DNA of 64,000 nucleotides from Hypomesus transpacificus (Eukaryota; Chordata; Actinopteri; Osmeriformes; Osmeridae), in assembly GCF_021917145.1 (NCBI RefSeq), contig NW_025813938.1, positions 434,001-498,000 on the forward strand, read 5' to 3'. Each line of letters opens with the position of its first letter. Positions within the stretch are counted from its first letter, which is position 1. The position numbers were made by a program, and so were the translations under genes. The notes beneath the pieces are model-generated. The model made no database searches. It was given only the letters and a program-made list of their open reading frames with translations, and was not told the DNA's origin. Shown one piece after another: positions 14,906 to 29,950 of the stretch.

Positions 14906-15047
14906 AGTGTGTGTGTGTGTGAGAGTGTGTGTGTGTGTGTGTGTGCGTGTGTGTGTGTGTGTGTGAGAGAGTGTGTGTGTGCGTGTGAGAGTGTGTGTGT
15001 GTGTGAGAGTGTGTGTGTGTGTGCGTGCCTGTGTGTGTGTGTGAGAA
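14732..15047. repeat. Long (GT)n microsatellite with GTGAGA variants
   Basis: Over 300 bp of GT repeats, broken by a G-run and a TTAGGGTTAGGA segment at about 14789-14830. It lies just past the areg stop codon and would read as (CA)n in the areg 3' UTR. The cysteine/valine and histidine/threonine open frames here are artefacts. Confidence 0.95.
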
Positions 15048-15068
15048 CAGGGACAGACCTGGAGGTGA

Positions 15069-17872
<2,804 letters not shown>

Positions 17873-17972
17873 ATCCAGGGAGAGTTGCTGTTTGACTGTG
17901 AGCTCGGTTCCAACCTGTTGGTGAGTGTGTGTGTGTTCACTGCTTGCTCTCACACCTCTGGGTGGGGTGAAG

Positions 17973-17980
17973 CTTTTATA
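17973..17980 (-). promoter_or_regulatory. TATA box of areg
   Basis: TATAAAAG on the minus strand about 100 bp before the ATG (17872), giving an expected start near 17945 and a short 5' UTR. It matches the TATA arrangement of the neighbouring epgn gene. Confidence 0.6.
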
Positions 17981-17999
17981 ACGCCCGCTTCTTAGAAGG

Positions 18000-18746
18000 G
18001 TGTGTGTGTGTGTGTGTCTGAGAGTGCAACAGACAGTGTTAGAGAACTCTGTATATTTAATGTGTGTGTGTGTCTCTGAAACACTGTTAGTGCATGTAAG
18101 GGAGGAATCACTCATTTGACTGGCCCGAGGGATGTGTTTACACGCTGTGTTGTTTGAGACCTCTGAAGCTGGTCTGGTTCTTGTCTGAAGTCATTCAGGA
18201 GTAGCTAACGTCCTCTCCCTGGGCAGCCACCACGCCTCATTAACACGCAGCAACAACTCTTCCTACTCCAGCTATTGTTATCACCTCCGGTCTCTATATA
18301 TTTGTTAGTATCAATGCTCAGGTCCCGTCTGTGAATGGGACTGTTGAACATGATTCAGCAACAGCTGTATCAACGGCCCAGCCTTACTAGATACACACTT
18401 TAACACACCCCCTCACACACACACACACACACAGCCTCATATGATTTTAGTGTGCAGTTACACAGAGGTTCACTGTCTTGATTGGAGGGGTTTTGTTTAA
18501 GAGATTAAAAAATTTAAACATTAAAAATATTTTTGAAGTGCAGTTATTACATTGTTGGTTTGGGAACGTTGTCTTGACTGAGAATGCACTGAACACTCAG
18601 GAATGTGCTGCTGTTTTTGTACCAGATAACATTCTTTTAACGATGACCGATTTTATATTACTTGCATTACACAGTACATACTTCTATATAAATAACATAC
18701 TTATCACTATAACTATTTTAAAACAAATCAAATATATTTTGTCAGG
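18000..18746. other. Upstream of areg, nothing recognised
   Basis: Short GT and CA microsatellites (18001-18018, 18061-18073, 18415-18433) in otherwise unique sequence. No third ErbB ligand (epiregulin) EGF exon was found between areg and epgn. Confidence 0.5.
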
Positions 18747-19032
18747 GTCAGGTTGTTGTGTCTGCTTCAGGCCGTCTCCAGTGAGAGGGTCAGGTTGCTG
18801 TGTCTGCTTCAGGCCGTCTCCAGTGAGAGGGTCAGGTTGCTGTGTCTGCTTCAGGCCGTCTCCAGTGAGAGGGTCAGGTTGTTGTGTCTGCTTCGGGCCG
18901 TCTCCAGTGAGAGGGTCAGGTTGCTGTGTCTGCTTCGGGCCGTCTCCAGTGAGAGGGTCAGGTTGCTGTGTCTGCTCCAGGCCGTCTCCAGTGAGAGGGT
19001 CAGGTTGTTGTGTCTGCTTCAGGCCGTCTCCA
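18747..19032. repeat. 42 bp minisatellite, about 6.8 copies
   Basis: Units of GTCAGGTTGCTGTGTCTGCT then TCAGGCCGTCTCCAGTGAGAGG. Because 42 is a multiple of 3, it is open in several frames on both strands; these frames are not genes. Confidence 0.95.
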
Positions 19033-20543
19033 TGAATGGAATCCCTGGAGAGCTCCTTGAGCATCTCTGGAATTCCTGCTGCAGAAGAGATGCTCCTGGC
19101 CCGGTGTTGTTTATACAGGAGGCCTGATGGGGAATTCAACAGCCATCACAAGGTAAATGTTTTGAATGTTTGGGATTTTGTTGGGGAGGACGTCACGGTC
19201 GGAGAGATGTGGAAAGTCTGACATGAGCCTGTGACCACAACAGATCAGAACAGAACCAATCAAAATGTGTCCAGGTTGGGAGCATGTTCACAAAGACACA
19301 AACAGAAAGAGGGTTACTAACAGATGAGACTGAATGGCAGTTATAGTTAACTATATATTTTTTAACGCTTTTTTAAGATGTGTTTTGGGGCATTTTCATG
19401 CTTTTTTCCACGCGCATGTATTGTATGTCTGCATGTCAGTGCTTATATACATACATATGGACACTTGTCCAAATTCTCTGTCAAATCAGACCTGTAAAAG
19501 TGGAAATAACCCTTTATCTCATTAGTACTTCAGAGGATTGTTTTGCTGCAAGGCTGTTTAAATAACTTCAAATTCAGCTCTCGAAGTAGTGTGCCCGTGC
19601 ATAGGTGAGTGTCCCTGTAAGTACAGACATGTTATCCATGCTGAACCCTGCATGTGATCCAGTCTGTGTCCAGGAATATCATATGTTGTTGAAAAAAGAC
19701 TGTCCTAATGTTTATGTGAACGTTCGTTCAATTATTAACATGGATAATTCCTTAAAAGGTACTTAGTTGGATGTTAAGACACGGCTCGTTAACTATTGTT
19801 CCTCTTTAAATGGCAGAGGAAATGAAATGACCAGGTTAGCATGCACAGTGTGTTTAACTGCGTGAAGTAAAAGGACACCATTTGAATTCATGCTCAGGGT
19901 TAGTTCATCTGCATGTGTGTGTGTGTGTGTGTGTGTCTGTGTGTGTGTCTGTGTGTGTGTGTGTGTGGCCTCAGCTTGATGAAAATTTGAGAGTAATTGT
20001 AGTTTTTACACTTATGGATTTCCCAGAGCATCTTCAGAACCATGTAGGGATTTGTGTTTGTGCACTAGTGGTTTAGATCATGTTGATTCACCTAATGGCA
20101 ATTATGTGGTCAGGGGTGAGGAACTAAAGCAGGTCCATCAGTTGTCAGGTTATCCTGAAACACTTTCATCAACAACATGAAAAGTCCACTAATAATCCAC
20201 CCAGATTGCCCATGGATACGTACTGCTATACTGCCCCCTGCTGGACCATTATCTGTATTTCTAAAAGTGTTAAACCAACTGATAACCCTCCACCCCTGCA
20301 TGTGATGCAGCTGGATACATGCTCAGTGATCCTGTTTAAATTGTGACCAAAAAGAAAGAGTATTTAGGGGAAAAGTTTATTTAAAAAAACATTAAATACA
20401 TGTTATCAAAAAATGATTTAATTTAGACAATAAATAGCCCGTATTTTTCAAGCCCAAGCATGGAAAAGTACGAAGAGCAATACATTAAAGAGCAAATCCA
20501 AGTTTTTTTCATGATGATGATGATGATGAAGAACCCACGACCT
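19033..20543. other. Downstream of epgn, nothing recognised
   Basis: Unique sequence with a GT microsatellite at 19914-19967. Presumably epgn 3' UTR and intergenic DNA. Confidence 0.45.
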
Positions 20544-23500
20544 TCAAACTGAATTCTCTGAGCCGTAGGGTTTATAGGGTGGAGAGGATGTTTTACACCT
20601 GAAAAAACAAATTACATCATACATCATTATTCACCAGAGAAATGGGAAAAGAAACCAGATTAGTAGTAAATAAAGTTTAAGTAGACCACAAGACCGTCAC
20701 TACTTCAGCAACAGATCTCAGTGTCTCCTGAGTGTTCTACAACAGATCTCAGTGTCTCCTGAGTGTTCTACTACAGATCTCAGTGTCTCCTGAGTGTTCT
20801 ACTACAGATCTCAGTGTCTCCTGAGTGTTCTACTACAGATCTCAGTGTCTCCTGAGTGTTCTACAACAGATCTCAGTGTCTCCTGAGTGTTCTACAACAG
20901 ATCTCAGTGTCTCCTGAGTGTTCTACTACAGATCTCAATCTCTCCTGAGTGTTCTACTACAGATCTCAGTGTCTCCTGAGTGTTCTACTACAGATCTCAG
21001 TGTCTCCTGAGTGTTCTACTACAGATCTCAGTGTCTCCTGAGTGTTCTACAACAGATCTCAGTGTCTCCTGAGTGTTCTACTACAGATCTCAGTGTCTCC
21101 TGAGTGTTCTACTACAGATCTCAGTGTCTCCTGAGTGTTCTACTACAGATCTCAGTGTCCTGAGTGTTCTACAACAGATCTCAGTGTCTCCTGAGTGTTC
21201 TACTACAGATCTCAGTGTCTCCTGAGTGTTCTACTACAGATCTCAGTGTCTCCTGAGTGTTCTACTACAGATCTCAGTGTCTCCTGAGTGTTCTACAACA
21301 GATCTCAGTGTCTCCTGAGTGTTCTACTACAGATCTCAGTGTCTCCTGAGTGTTCTACTACAGATATCAGTGTCTCCTGAGTGTTCTACTACAGATCTCA
21401 GTGTCTCCTGAGTGTTCTACTACAGATCTCAGTGTCTCCTGAGTGTTCTACAACAGATCTCAGTGTCTCCTGAGTGTTCTACTACAGATCTCAGTGTCTC
21501 CTGAGTGTTCTACTACAGATCTCAGTGTCTCCTGAGTGTTCTACTACAGATCTCAGTGTCTCCTGAGTGTTCTACTACAGATCTCAGTGTCTCCTGAGTG
21601 TTCTACTACAGATCTCAGTGTCTCCTGAGTGTTCTACTACAGATCTCAGTGTCTCCTGAGTGTTCTACTACAGATCTCAGTGTCTCCTGAGTGTTCTACA
21701 ACAGATCTCAGTGTCTCCTGAGTGTTCTACTACAGATCTCAGTGTCTCCTGAGTGTTCTACTACAGATCTCAGTGTCTCCTGAGTGTTCTACAACAGATC
21801 TCAGTGTCTCCTGAGTGTTCTACTACAGATCTCAGTGTCTCCTGAGTGTTCTACTACAGATCTCAGTGTCTCCTGAGTGTTCTACTACAGATCTCAGTGT
21901 CTCCTGAGTGTTCTACAACAGATCTCAGTGTCTCCTGAGTGTTCTACTACAGATCTCAGTGTCTCCTGAGTGTTCTACTACAGATCTCAGTGTCTCCTGA
22001 GTGTTCTACAACAGATCTCAGTGTCTCAGTGTCTCCTGAGTGTTCTACTACAGATCTCAGTGTCTCCTGAGTGTTCTACTACAGATCTCAATCTCTCCTG
22101 AGTGTTCTACTACAGATCTCAGTGTCTCCTGAGTGTTCTACTACAGATCTCAGTGTCTCCTGAGTGTTCTACTACAGATCTCAGTGTCTCCTGAGTGTTC
22201 TACTACAGATCTCAGTGTCTCCTGAGTGTTCTACTACAGATCTCAGTGTCTCCTGAGTGTTCTACTACAGATCTCAGTGTCTTCTGAGTGTTCTACTACA
22301 GATCTCAGTGTCTCCTGAGTGTTCTACTACAGATCTCAGTGTCTCCTGAGTGTTCTACAACAGATCTCAGTGTCTCCTGAGTGTTCTACTACAGATCTCA
22401 GTGTCTCCTGAGTGTTCTACTACAGATCTCAATCTCTCCTGAGTGTTCTACTACAGATCTCAGTGTCTCCTGAGTGTTCTACTACAGATCTCAGTGTCTC
22501 CTGAGTGTTCTACAACAGATCTCAGTGTCTCCTGAGTGTTCTACTACAGATCTCAGTGTCTCCTGAGTGTTCTACTACAGATCTCAGTGTCTCCTGAGTG
22601 TTCTACTACAGATCTCAGTGTCTCCTGAGTGTTCTACTACAGATCTCAGTGTCTCCTGAGTGTTCTACTACAGATCTCAGTGTCTCCTGAGTGTTCCACT
22701 ACAGATCTCAGTGTCTCCTGAGTGTTCTACTACAGATCTCAGTGTCTCCTGAGTGTTCTACTACAGATCTCAGTGTCTCCTGAGTGTTCTACAACAGATC
22801 TCAGTGTCTCCTGAGTGTTCTACTACAGATCTCAGTGTCTCCTGAGTGTTCTACTACAGATCTCAGTGTCTCCTGAGTGTTCTACTACAGATCTCAGTGT
22901 CTCCTGAGTGTTCTACTACAGATCTCAGTGTCTCCTGAGTGTTCTACTACAGATCTCAGTGTCTCCTGAGTGTTCCACTACAGATCTCAGTGTCTCCTGA
23001 GTGTTCTACTACAGATCTCAGTGTCTCTTGAGTGTTCTACTACAGATCTCAGTGTCTCCTGAGTGTTCTACTACAGATCTCGGTGTCTCCTGAGTGTTCT
23101 ACTAAAGATCTCAGTGTCTCCTGAGTGTTCTACTACAGATTGGACTTGCTGTCTGCCTTACACACGAGGCACGGTGTGAAGAAGGGACCTGGGGAAGCTC
23201 TGCCCCAGCCAGGCTAATGTGTTCAATTAACAGACGCTTTTATCCAGATGAGAATGCGATCATGTGATCGTACCGTTTCCTGAGGCAGCAGTAGACAGCG
23301 ATCCCCAGGAAGCACAGGAGGAAAGCCACGCCAAGAATGATTCCGATCAGCCCCTCGATGGTGGAGTCAGACTGGGAGGGATTCACGATGTAAACAAACA
23401 TGCAGCGGTCTCCCACGTAGGGGGGCTCACACCTGCGAACACACCAAACACCACGTTAGAAATCATCAGGAACCTGAGTTTCTGTCATTCAATATTTCGC

Positions 23501-23985
23501 TCACTGACTCAACAAGCTCATGACTTACATGCAGGACGGCTCGTCGCTGTCTTGTGGGTACATGCACTGTCCATTCTTACAGTACCCTGTGTGTTCATCC
23601 CGACAAGGCCTGGACATTCTCAGAACTCGTGGCTCTTCCATGCTCCCTGGAAACAAGCACATGTGTGTAAAGAAGAGAGAAACACAATAGCACAACTCTA
23701 CTACAGGGCTGACTCAGCAGGACCTGCATGGTAAAGATGAACTACAGAGAATGCTGAAATCGAACAAGACGTTACATGCACCGTTCAGCTGAAATGTGAA
23801 ACCCATTAACAGAAGAAAAGAATGCTCGTTTTTTTTGTACTGAAACTGTAGTGTTGCGTACCATTGCCTGTGTGCGTGGGTGCGGAGACGTGCAGGTGTG
23901 GTGTCTGCTGCGTGAGGTTGCCGGAGGGATCAGATGATTGGACCGCTGTGGCTGCGAGAATCAGTATGGCCGTCAACCAGGACAT
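20544..23985 (-). CDS. epgn: Epigen, membrane-anchored ErbB ligand
   Basis: Minus-strand coding exons 23985-23862, 23646-23529, 23432-23274 and 20598-20544 join in phase to 151 residues (human EPGN 154). Signal peptide MSWLTAILILAATAVQ; EGF domain at residues 56-91 with six cysteines (C-x7-C-x4-C-x10-C-x-C-x8-C; cores GYCKNGQCMYPQDS and YVGDRC) split between exons before the fifth cysteine; transmembrane helix about 107-130. The last exon, 55 bp, supplies the tail RKRCKTSSPPYKPYG, which aligns with human EPGN RKRCLKLKSPYNVCSG and decides the identity. The last intron (2.7 kb) is almost entirely a 31 bp minisatellite. If the exon 3 donor is ignored, the frame adds YDHMIAFSSG and stops at 23240. 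A 5' UTR exon and TATA box lie upstream. Confidence 0.87.
20712..23140. repeat. 31 bp minisatellite, about 78 copies
   Basis: Units CAGATCTCAGTGTCTCCTGA then GTGTTCTACTA, with a frequent CTACAACAG variant and rare variants (AATCTCTCC, a 2 bp deletion near 21160, a 10 bp internal duplication near 22020). It fills the last intron of epgn. BglII-type AGATCT occurs in nearly every unit. Confidence 0.98.
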
Positions 23986-24826
23986 GGCTGTGACACGGAC
24001 AGAGAAGGGAGGACAGAAATGGCTTGGTTACTTGGAACTAGTCGTATTCATCTGACGTTTCGAACAACAGTGTCAAAATGAGTTTCATGCTCTGAAGCTT
24101 GACAGTCATTTGCAATTTCCAAAGAGCTTAAATAACATTTAATTTCATGTTTTCATTGATGAATGGACAACCTTACTATCTGTTCAACACATATGATATA
24201 TAAATGGAACATGTAAAGTCATTTCTTTGCAAAAACATTCTTTACACACCTTCTAACCAGTGGCTCTGGATTTGAAATACATTTCAGAGTTTTGAAACTG
24301 ATTTTTTGATTGACTGACGTCTGCTCCACCCATGATATGTTAAAGGTATTACAATCTGCTGTTAAAGGTATTACAATCTGCTGTTACAATCTGCTGTTAA
24401 AGGTATTACAATCTGGTGTTAAAGGTATTACAATCTGCTGTTAAAGGTATTACAATCTGGTGTTAAAGGTATTACAATCTGGTGTTAAAGGTATTACAAT
24501 CTGGTGTTAAAGGTATTACAATCTGGTGTTAAAGGTATTACAATCTGCTGTTAAAGGTATTACAATCTTGCGTAAAACCTAGCTCTGTCCTACATAGTAC
24601 AAATCACTGTCCTAATTTGCATGGTAGTGTTGAATAATAATGGATTTTTTCTTCTTCAATAACATCTTTGACATTGTGTGAATTCACAGTAAACACAAAA
24701 AACTTAAAATATTACAATGAATCAATATCAAGACGTCTGATTGGTTAGTTGCATGAACAGGACAGTGGAGGCGATTTCTATGCCTCCACCATGCTACTCT
24801 GAAGAGCTCAGTTGGATGAAACATAC
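23986..24826. other. epgn first intron
   Basis: Between the 5' UTR exon and the signal-peptide exon. Contains the 22 bp repeat listed separately; the rest is AT-rich unique sequence. Confidence 0.55.
24350..24568. repeat. 22 bp minisatellite, about 10 copies
   Basis: GTTAAAGGTATTACAATCTG followed by CT or GT, in the first intron of epgn. Confidence 0.94.
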
Positions 24827-24942
24827 CTTTCTGCATGTTTCTGTTATAGTAGTCTGGTAGTCCTTCAACGCCTGACGGTTTGGTCTGTTTGCCTGGTCCT
24901 CTGGTGCAGCGTGAGGGGCTGATCCCGCTCTGGGCTTTTATA
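24827..24942 (-). promoter_or_regulatory. epgn promoter and 5' UTR exon
   Basis: TATAAAAG at 24942-24935 (minus strand). The expected start is near 24905, and a non-coding exon ends in AAAG|GTATGT with its last base at 24827. The next acceptor is two bases before the epgn ATG. Confidence 0.55.
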
Positions 24943-26050
24943 CTCTTTAGACACATCTCAGAGATAACTCAAACAACCAATAGGAGCACTGGAATGTTTC
25001 TGAAAGCGCTTCTTTTTTCAAGATCAAAAGGTTCACGTATGCATCCTGTTCTCTCCCTCGCACGCCCCCTCGTTACTGCATGCAGGGACAGAGACTGCTC
25101 ATCAAGTGGGTGTGTGTGTGTGGTGTGTTTAAGAGATGTGCGTGTTTGGGGTGTGTCAGGTGTGTGTGTGTGTGTGAGGGAGGTTGATCTAGGGGGTGAA
25201 AAAGTGAACCTATCCAAGCTTACACAGAAAACGTGTTCTGATGGAGCTTGTCTGTTCACCTCCGGTTGTTGCATCAATGATGATGCGGCTGTCTCCATGG
25301 CGGCTGTTATCACAATATGGGCTCTGAGGGTTGGATGTATACAGTCAAACCAGGAAGTTTGTGACAGGGACAGTTTCTATGAAGCAGAATCAAGGCCGAC
25401 AAGTCCCATTCCAACAGAAGTTCAGCGCTCTACCGACATGTCAACATGAATGTGATCCTCTAATGTTACTCATATTAGTCAGTCATGAAATGACTTAACT
25501 GACTGTTTTCATCATAAAGTGAAGGTGGTTCTTGGTTTTTGTTTGGTTACACATGATGTACTACAACTAGGCCTGAGAATGATCTCACAAAGGTCGTCCG
25601 AGGACATTGAAGTACTTGTTTGGGAAATCCTGACAGCTTAGAAAAGATTAAATGACACAGTAGGCTATTAATTCACGCATAAACCTTATATTCAGTCCCT
25701 TTTCTAGTTAAACAATCTTAAAACTTCATATTCTAACTGTACGCAGAGCACAAATTTCAGTAGAAAAAATACAAATCACAAAAACCTTAAATAAAATTAG
25801 TAAAGAAAAAAACTACAACTAATAGATAAATACCAATATAGATAATCATCAACAAAACGTCAGGATGAATTCAAAGTTTTGCAACAGAACAAGTTCATCC
25901 AAATCAAACATCAAAACATTGGAAATGCTCAGTGGATGAGTGTTGACTGCATTATAGCTGAATCTGATGCCCAACTCACTGCACACACTGCATGTCAGCA
26001 CAGTACACGGCCCAGTAGTACTGTATGTATGAACCTGTGTAGCAGACATG
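24943..26050. other. Compact intergenic stretch between epgn and mthfd2l
   Basis: About 1.1 kb separates the epgn promoter from the mthfd2l stop codon. GT microsatellites lie at about 25109-25176; the rest is AT-rich and unique. Confidence 0.5.
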
Positions 26051-26174
26051 TCAGTGTGTCAGGGCATTTCTGGCAGCAGTGACAGTATTCCTCATTAGCA
26101 TAGCCACTGTCACAGGCCCCACCCCTCCAGGAACAGGGGTGATGAACCCTGCCTTCTCCTTCACACCTGCCGGA

Positions 26175-26238
<64 letters not shown>

Positions 26239-29200
26239 TTAAACCAACACCCAGAACAACATTTTCAATTCATTTCTATTGATCGATCACTTGTATTTGT
26301 ATTTTAATGTATTTGTATTGATTACCCTCAAAGTCCACGTCCCCCACCAGACGCAGCTTCCCGGTGGCGGGGTCCCGGACACGGTTAATCCCAACGTCTA
26401 TAACGGCCGCTCCCTCCTTCACCATGTCTGCTGTGATCAACCCTGGGACTCCTGCAACACAGGTGTCATGTCACATCCTCAATGCACTGCCTAGCTTAGG
26501 GTTGTCACGGTGATGGTACCTGCGGCTGCAATCAGGATGTCCGCCAGGCTGGCCAGTTCTCTCAGCCTCTCTCTGGGAGTGCACCTGTGAGCCATGGTTA
26601 CCGTGGCGTCACCTGAGGGGACATGTAACCATGGTTACTGTGGTGTCACCTGAGGGGTTTATAGTTTACATGGTTACCATGGCGTTTACTGTATATGGTT
26701 GCCGTGGCGTTTACTGTACATGGTTACTATGGCATTTACTGTATATAGTTACCTTGGCGTTCACTGTTATACTGAGGGAACATATAAGGTACTGTACAAC
26801 GTGAAGCATGAATTATTAAAACTGATTACTTTCTGTGTCCCTCCAAGGCGCACGTAAATACGATTCAGGTATTTCCCTCCTGGGGCATGTTTTAAGGAAA
26901 ATCAAGATTTGCCTTATTCGTGTCGAGGGAAAGAGTCTAAAATGACTGATGATTTGAGTTGAGTAACTGACATGGTTGTATGGAACAGCAGAGGAAGTGT
27001 GAGTCCTCCTGGGCCAGCCGGTGCCCAGGCTGGCTGAGTGCCAGCTCACACCCTGGGTACAACTCACCAGTCTGACAACCAACGCAGGAGAATACTTCAG
27101 ACCTTGCCTATTGTATATATTATAGTCATTGAATGACTTTTTCTTAAATAAGTAGTCCCATGGAAGGGCTTTGTGTAGACACCTCTTCCCAGAAAAAGTT
27201 TTCCAAAGACTAGGTGGGCCAAATAAAACAACGTTGCTGGCTGCTAGGTGTGTGTGTGTGAGTGTGAGTGTGTGTGTGTGCGTGCATGTGTGTGAGTGAA
27301 TTAAGATTTTGGAGAACAGGAATGAAGGACAAGTCATAGCACAGCAAAACATCCTGATATCCACATTCTTGATCTGAGCCATTCTGTACTCTTAGTTTGG
27401 TGCCATGTAGCGTATAGTTCTAATAAACACTTCTTTTAATAAATGTACCTCCTCAAATATATTTAATTTTTATTTGATGAAAAAACTGTTATCCATAAGT
27501 TCATCAGTGGAACCCCCCAAAAAACTTTTTTTTTTAAGTTTTATCTTTCAAACACACACCTGTCCTTTTAAAATAGGTATGTGTGTGTGACCATGTGTTT
27601 GTGCATGTTTGTGACTGAATAGATAACTAACTGTTCCAGTCTCGATGACCTCGTTACCTGCTTGGCATTCAACCGGAACAGACAAACTACCAAATAGGAT
27701 GATGTCATCAACAGAACTACATGTATCTGTGAGGTTATTTGAATCCATTAGTGAGATATCTATGTTAATCTAGTAAGGAACTGGAATGTTCCATATACAG
27801 AACATACACATTTGGGTATGTTAGTATTAGACTTATATAACTTAATATAAGATTTGTCTACCACGGTCATGTGACCATTTATGGAAGAACCATCAGCAGT
27901 TCATCAATCTCTCTAAGCTCTCCCTCTCCTTACTTCTTCCTCCACTTTCTCTCCCTCTCCCCTCCCTCTCCCCTCCCTCTCTCCCTCTCCCCTCCCTCTC
28001 TCCCTCTCCCCTCCCTCTCTCCCTCTCCCCTCCCACCCTCTCCCCTTCCTCTCTCCCTCTCCCCTCCCACCCTCCATCCCTCTCTCCCTCTCCCACTCTC
28101 CCTCTCTCTCCCTCCCACCCTCTCCCACTCTCCCTCTCTCCCTCTCCCACCCTCCCTCCCTCTCTCCCTCTCCCCTCCCTCTCCCCTCCCACTCTCCCCT
28201 CCCTCTACAAGGTGTTACAACACAGCCTATTGTTCCAGCGTCTTCTCATCACTCTCCCAACCTCCTTACTGCCCCCAGACAAATGCTTCTGTGAGAAGGA
28301 AATTGAGGCCAAAAAATTCTACATTCTTAGTACGCATGTAGGATGTGGGAATGTTTGATATTGCCTACAAGTATTCCGTATATTTTATTGTGCAATCTAA
28401 CCAACAGTAGCTTCGAGTCACACACACACACACATTCAGACACGCATACCGCCAAACACACACACAATCTCACACACGCCTCACCTCCAGGTCTCTCGTG
28501 AGTACGGTCAGAGTGGAGCAGCATAGCGATGGGCATCCCCACATTCTTGGAGCGTCCGGCCACCAGCACATTCTTCCCCACGGTCTCTATGCCTGAGCCA
28601 ATGACAGGGACCACACCATCACACAAACATCATCTACACATCAACGCTTCTTAGGCAAAAGTGGAGAGCACCTATTCATTTCATGTACAATGTTCTTTTT
28701 TTGTTCACTGTATCCCAGGGTATGTCATTCAGATGAATTAGTTTCTCAAGGAAAAACTTTTTTTAGAAATAGTCTGTTACTGCCACCTAGTGGACGAGGT
28801 TTGCCAGGCCCCTTCTCAGAACAATGTATGATTTTACAGAGCTGAGTATCATTTCCCAAAACATGTACATTACTTTACTGTATATAATAAAACATATTCC
28901 ATTGTGTCCAATCTAACCTTGCATTCTTGTCATGCAAGCACAGTAACATTAACAAGTGACATTTTGAGTACTTTGGTCCTCCATATAACAGATGAACCAT
29001 GGAGTGAGTATTTTTTTTTTTACCTTAACTAAGCATCATTTGGCAGAGGGGCATTGCTTCATGTGAAAATCAAGTTTTTGTATTTATTTATAGTGTTTCA
29101 TGTTGTTTTCCACCCCCCTGCCCCCCCCTGAGCTCTGAGATCCAGGCGTGTTGAGGAGGCGCTGGGCTGACCGGCTCTGTGGAGGATCTCCCACACGGCT

Positions 29201-29904
29201 GCGGGGGTGGCCGGCACCATGGCACGCTGGTCCAGGCACAGCTTCCCAATGTTCACGATGTGGAAGCCGTCTACGTCCTTCTCTGGGGCGATGGCGTTGC
29301 ACACCGCCCTCTCGTTGATGTGACCTGGTGAGGCACAGATGTTTTACATTTAGTCATTTAGCAGACGCTCTTATCCAGAGCGACTTACAGTAAGTACAGG
29401 GACATTCCCCCCGAAGCAAGTAGGGTGAAGTGCCTTGCCCAAGGACACAACATCATGTGGCACAGCGGGGAATCGATCTGGCAACCTTCTGATTACTAGC
29501 CCGACTCCCTCACCGTTTAGCCATCTGACTCCCAGATGTTCAGGTAGATTTCCAAACAGCTGCTCTACTGATTAGTAGAAAGTGTGTTGATAATTAGGGT
29601 GAGTCTTGTGAGAGTGGAGTTAAGGGTTAGGGTTCACTTGGCAGGGTTAGGGCTAAGGGTTAGGGTTCACTTGGCAGGGTTAGGTTTGGGTTAGGGTTCA
29701 CCTGGCAGGGGAAGCTGCACTAGCAGGGTTAGGGGTTAGGGTTCACCTGGCAGGGTTAGGGGGTTAGGGTTCACCTGGCAGGGGCAGCTGCACCAACAGG
29801 CCGCTGATCTTCCAGTCTCGGTTCATTTTGTCAATCAGCTCCAGCAGCTCATCCTGAGAGACAGAGCTGGGCCTCAGCACCGTGTCACTGGAAATACCTG
29901 GAGA

Positions 29905-29950
<46 letters not shown>

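Noticed and set aside
29596..29770. Internal telomere-like TTAGGG repeats
   Set aside because: TTAGGG occurs inside a longer unit that copies the mthfd2l exon 3 donor; there is no uniform hexamer array.
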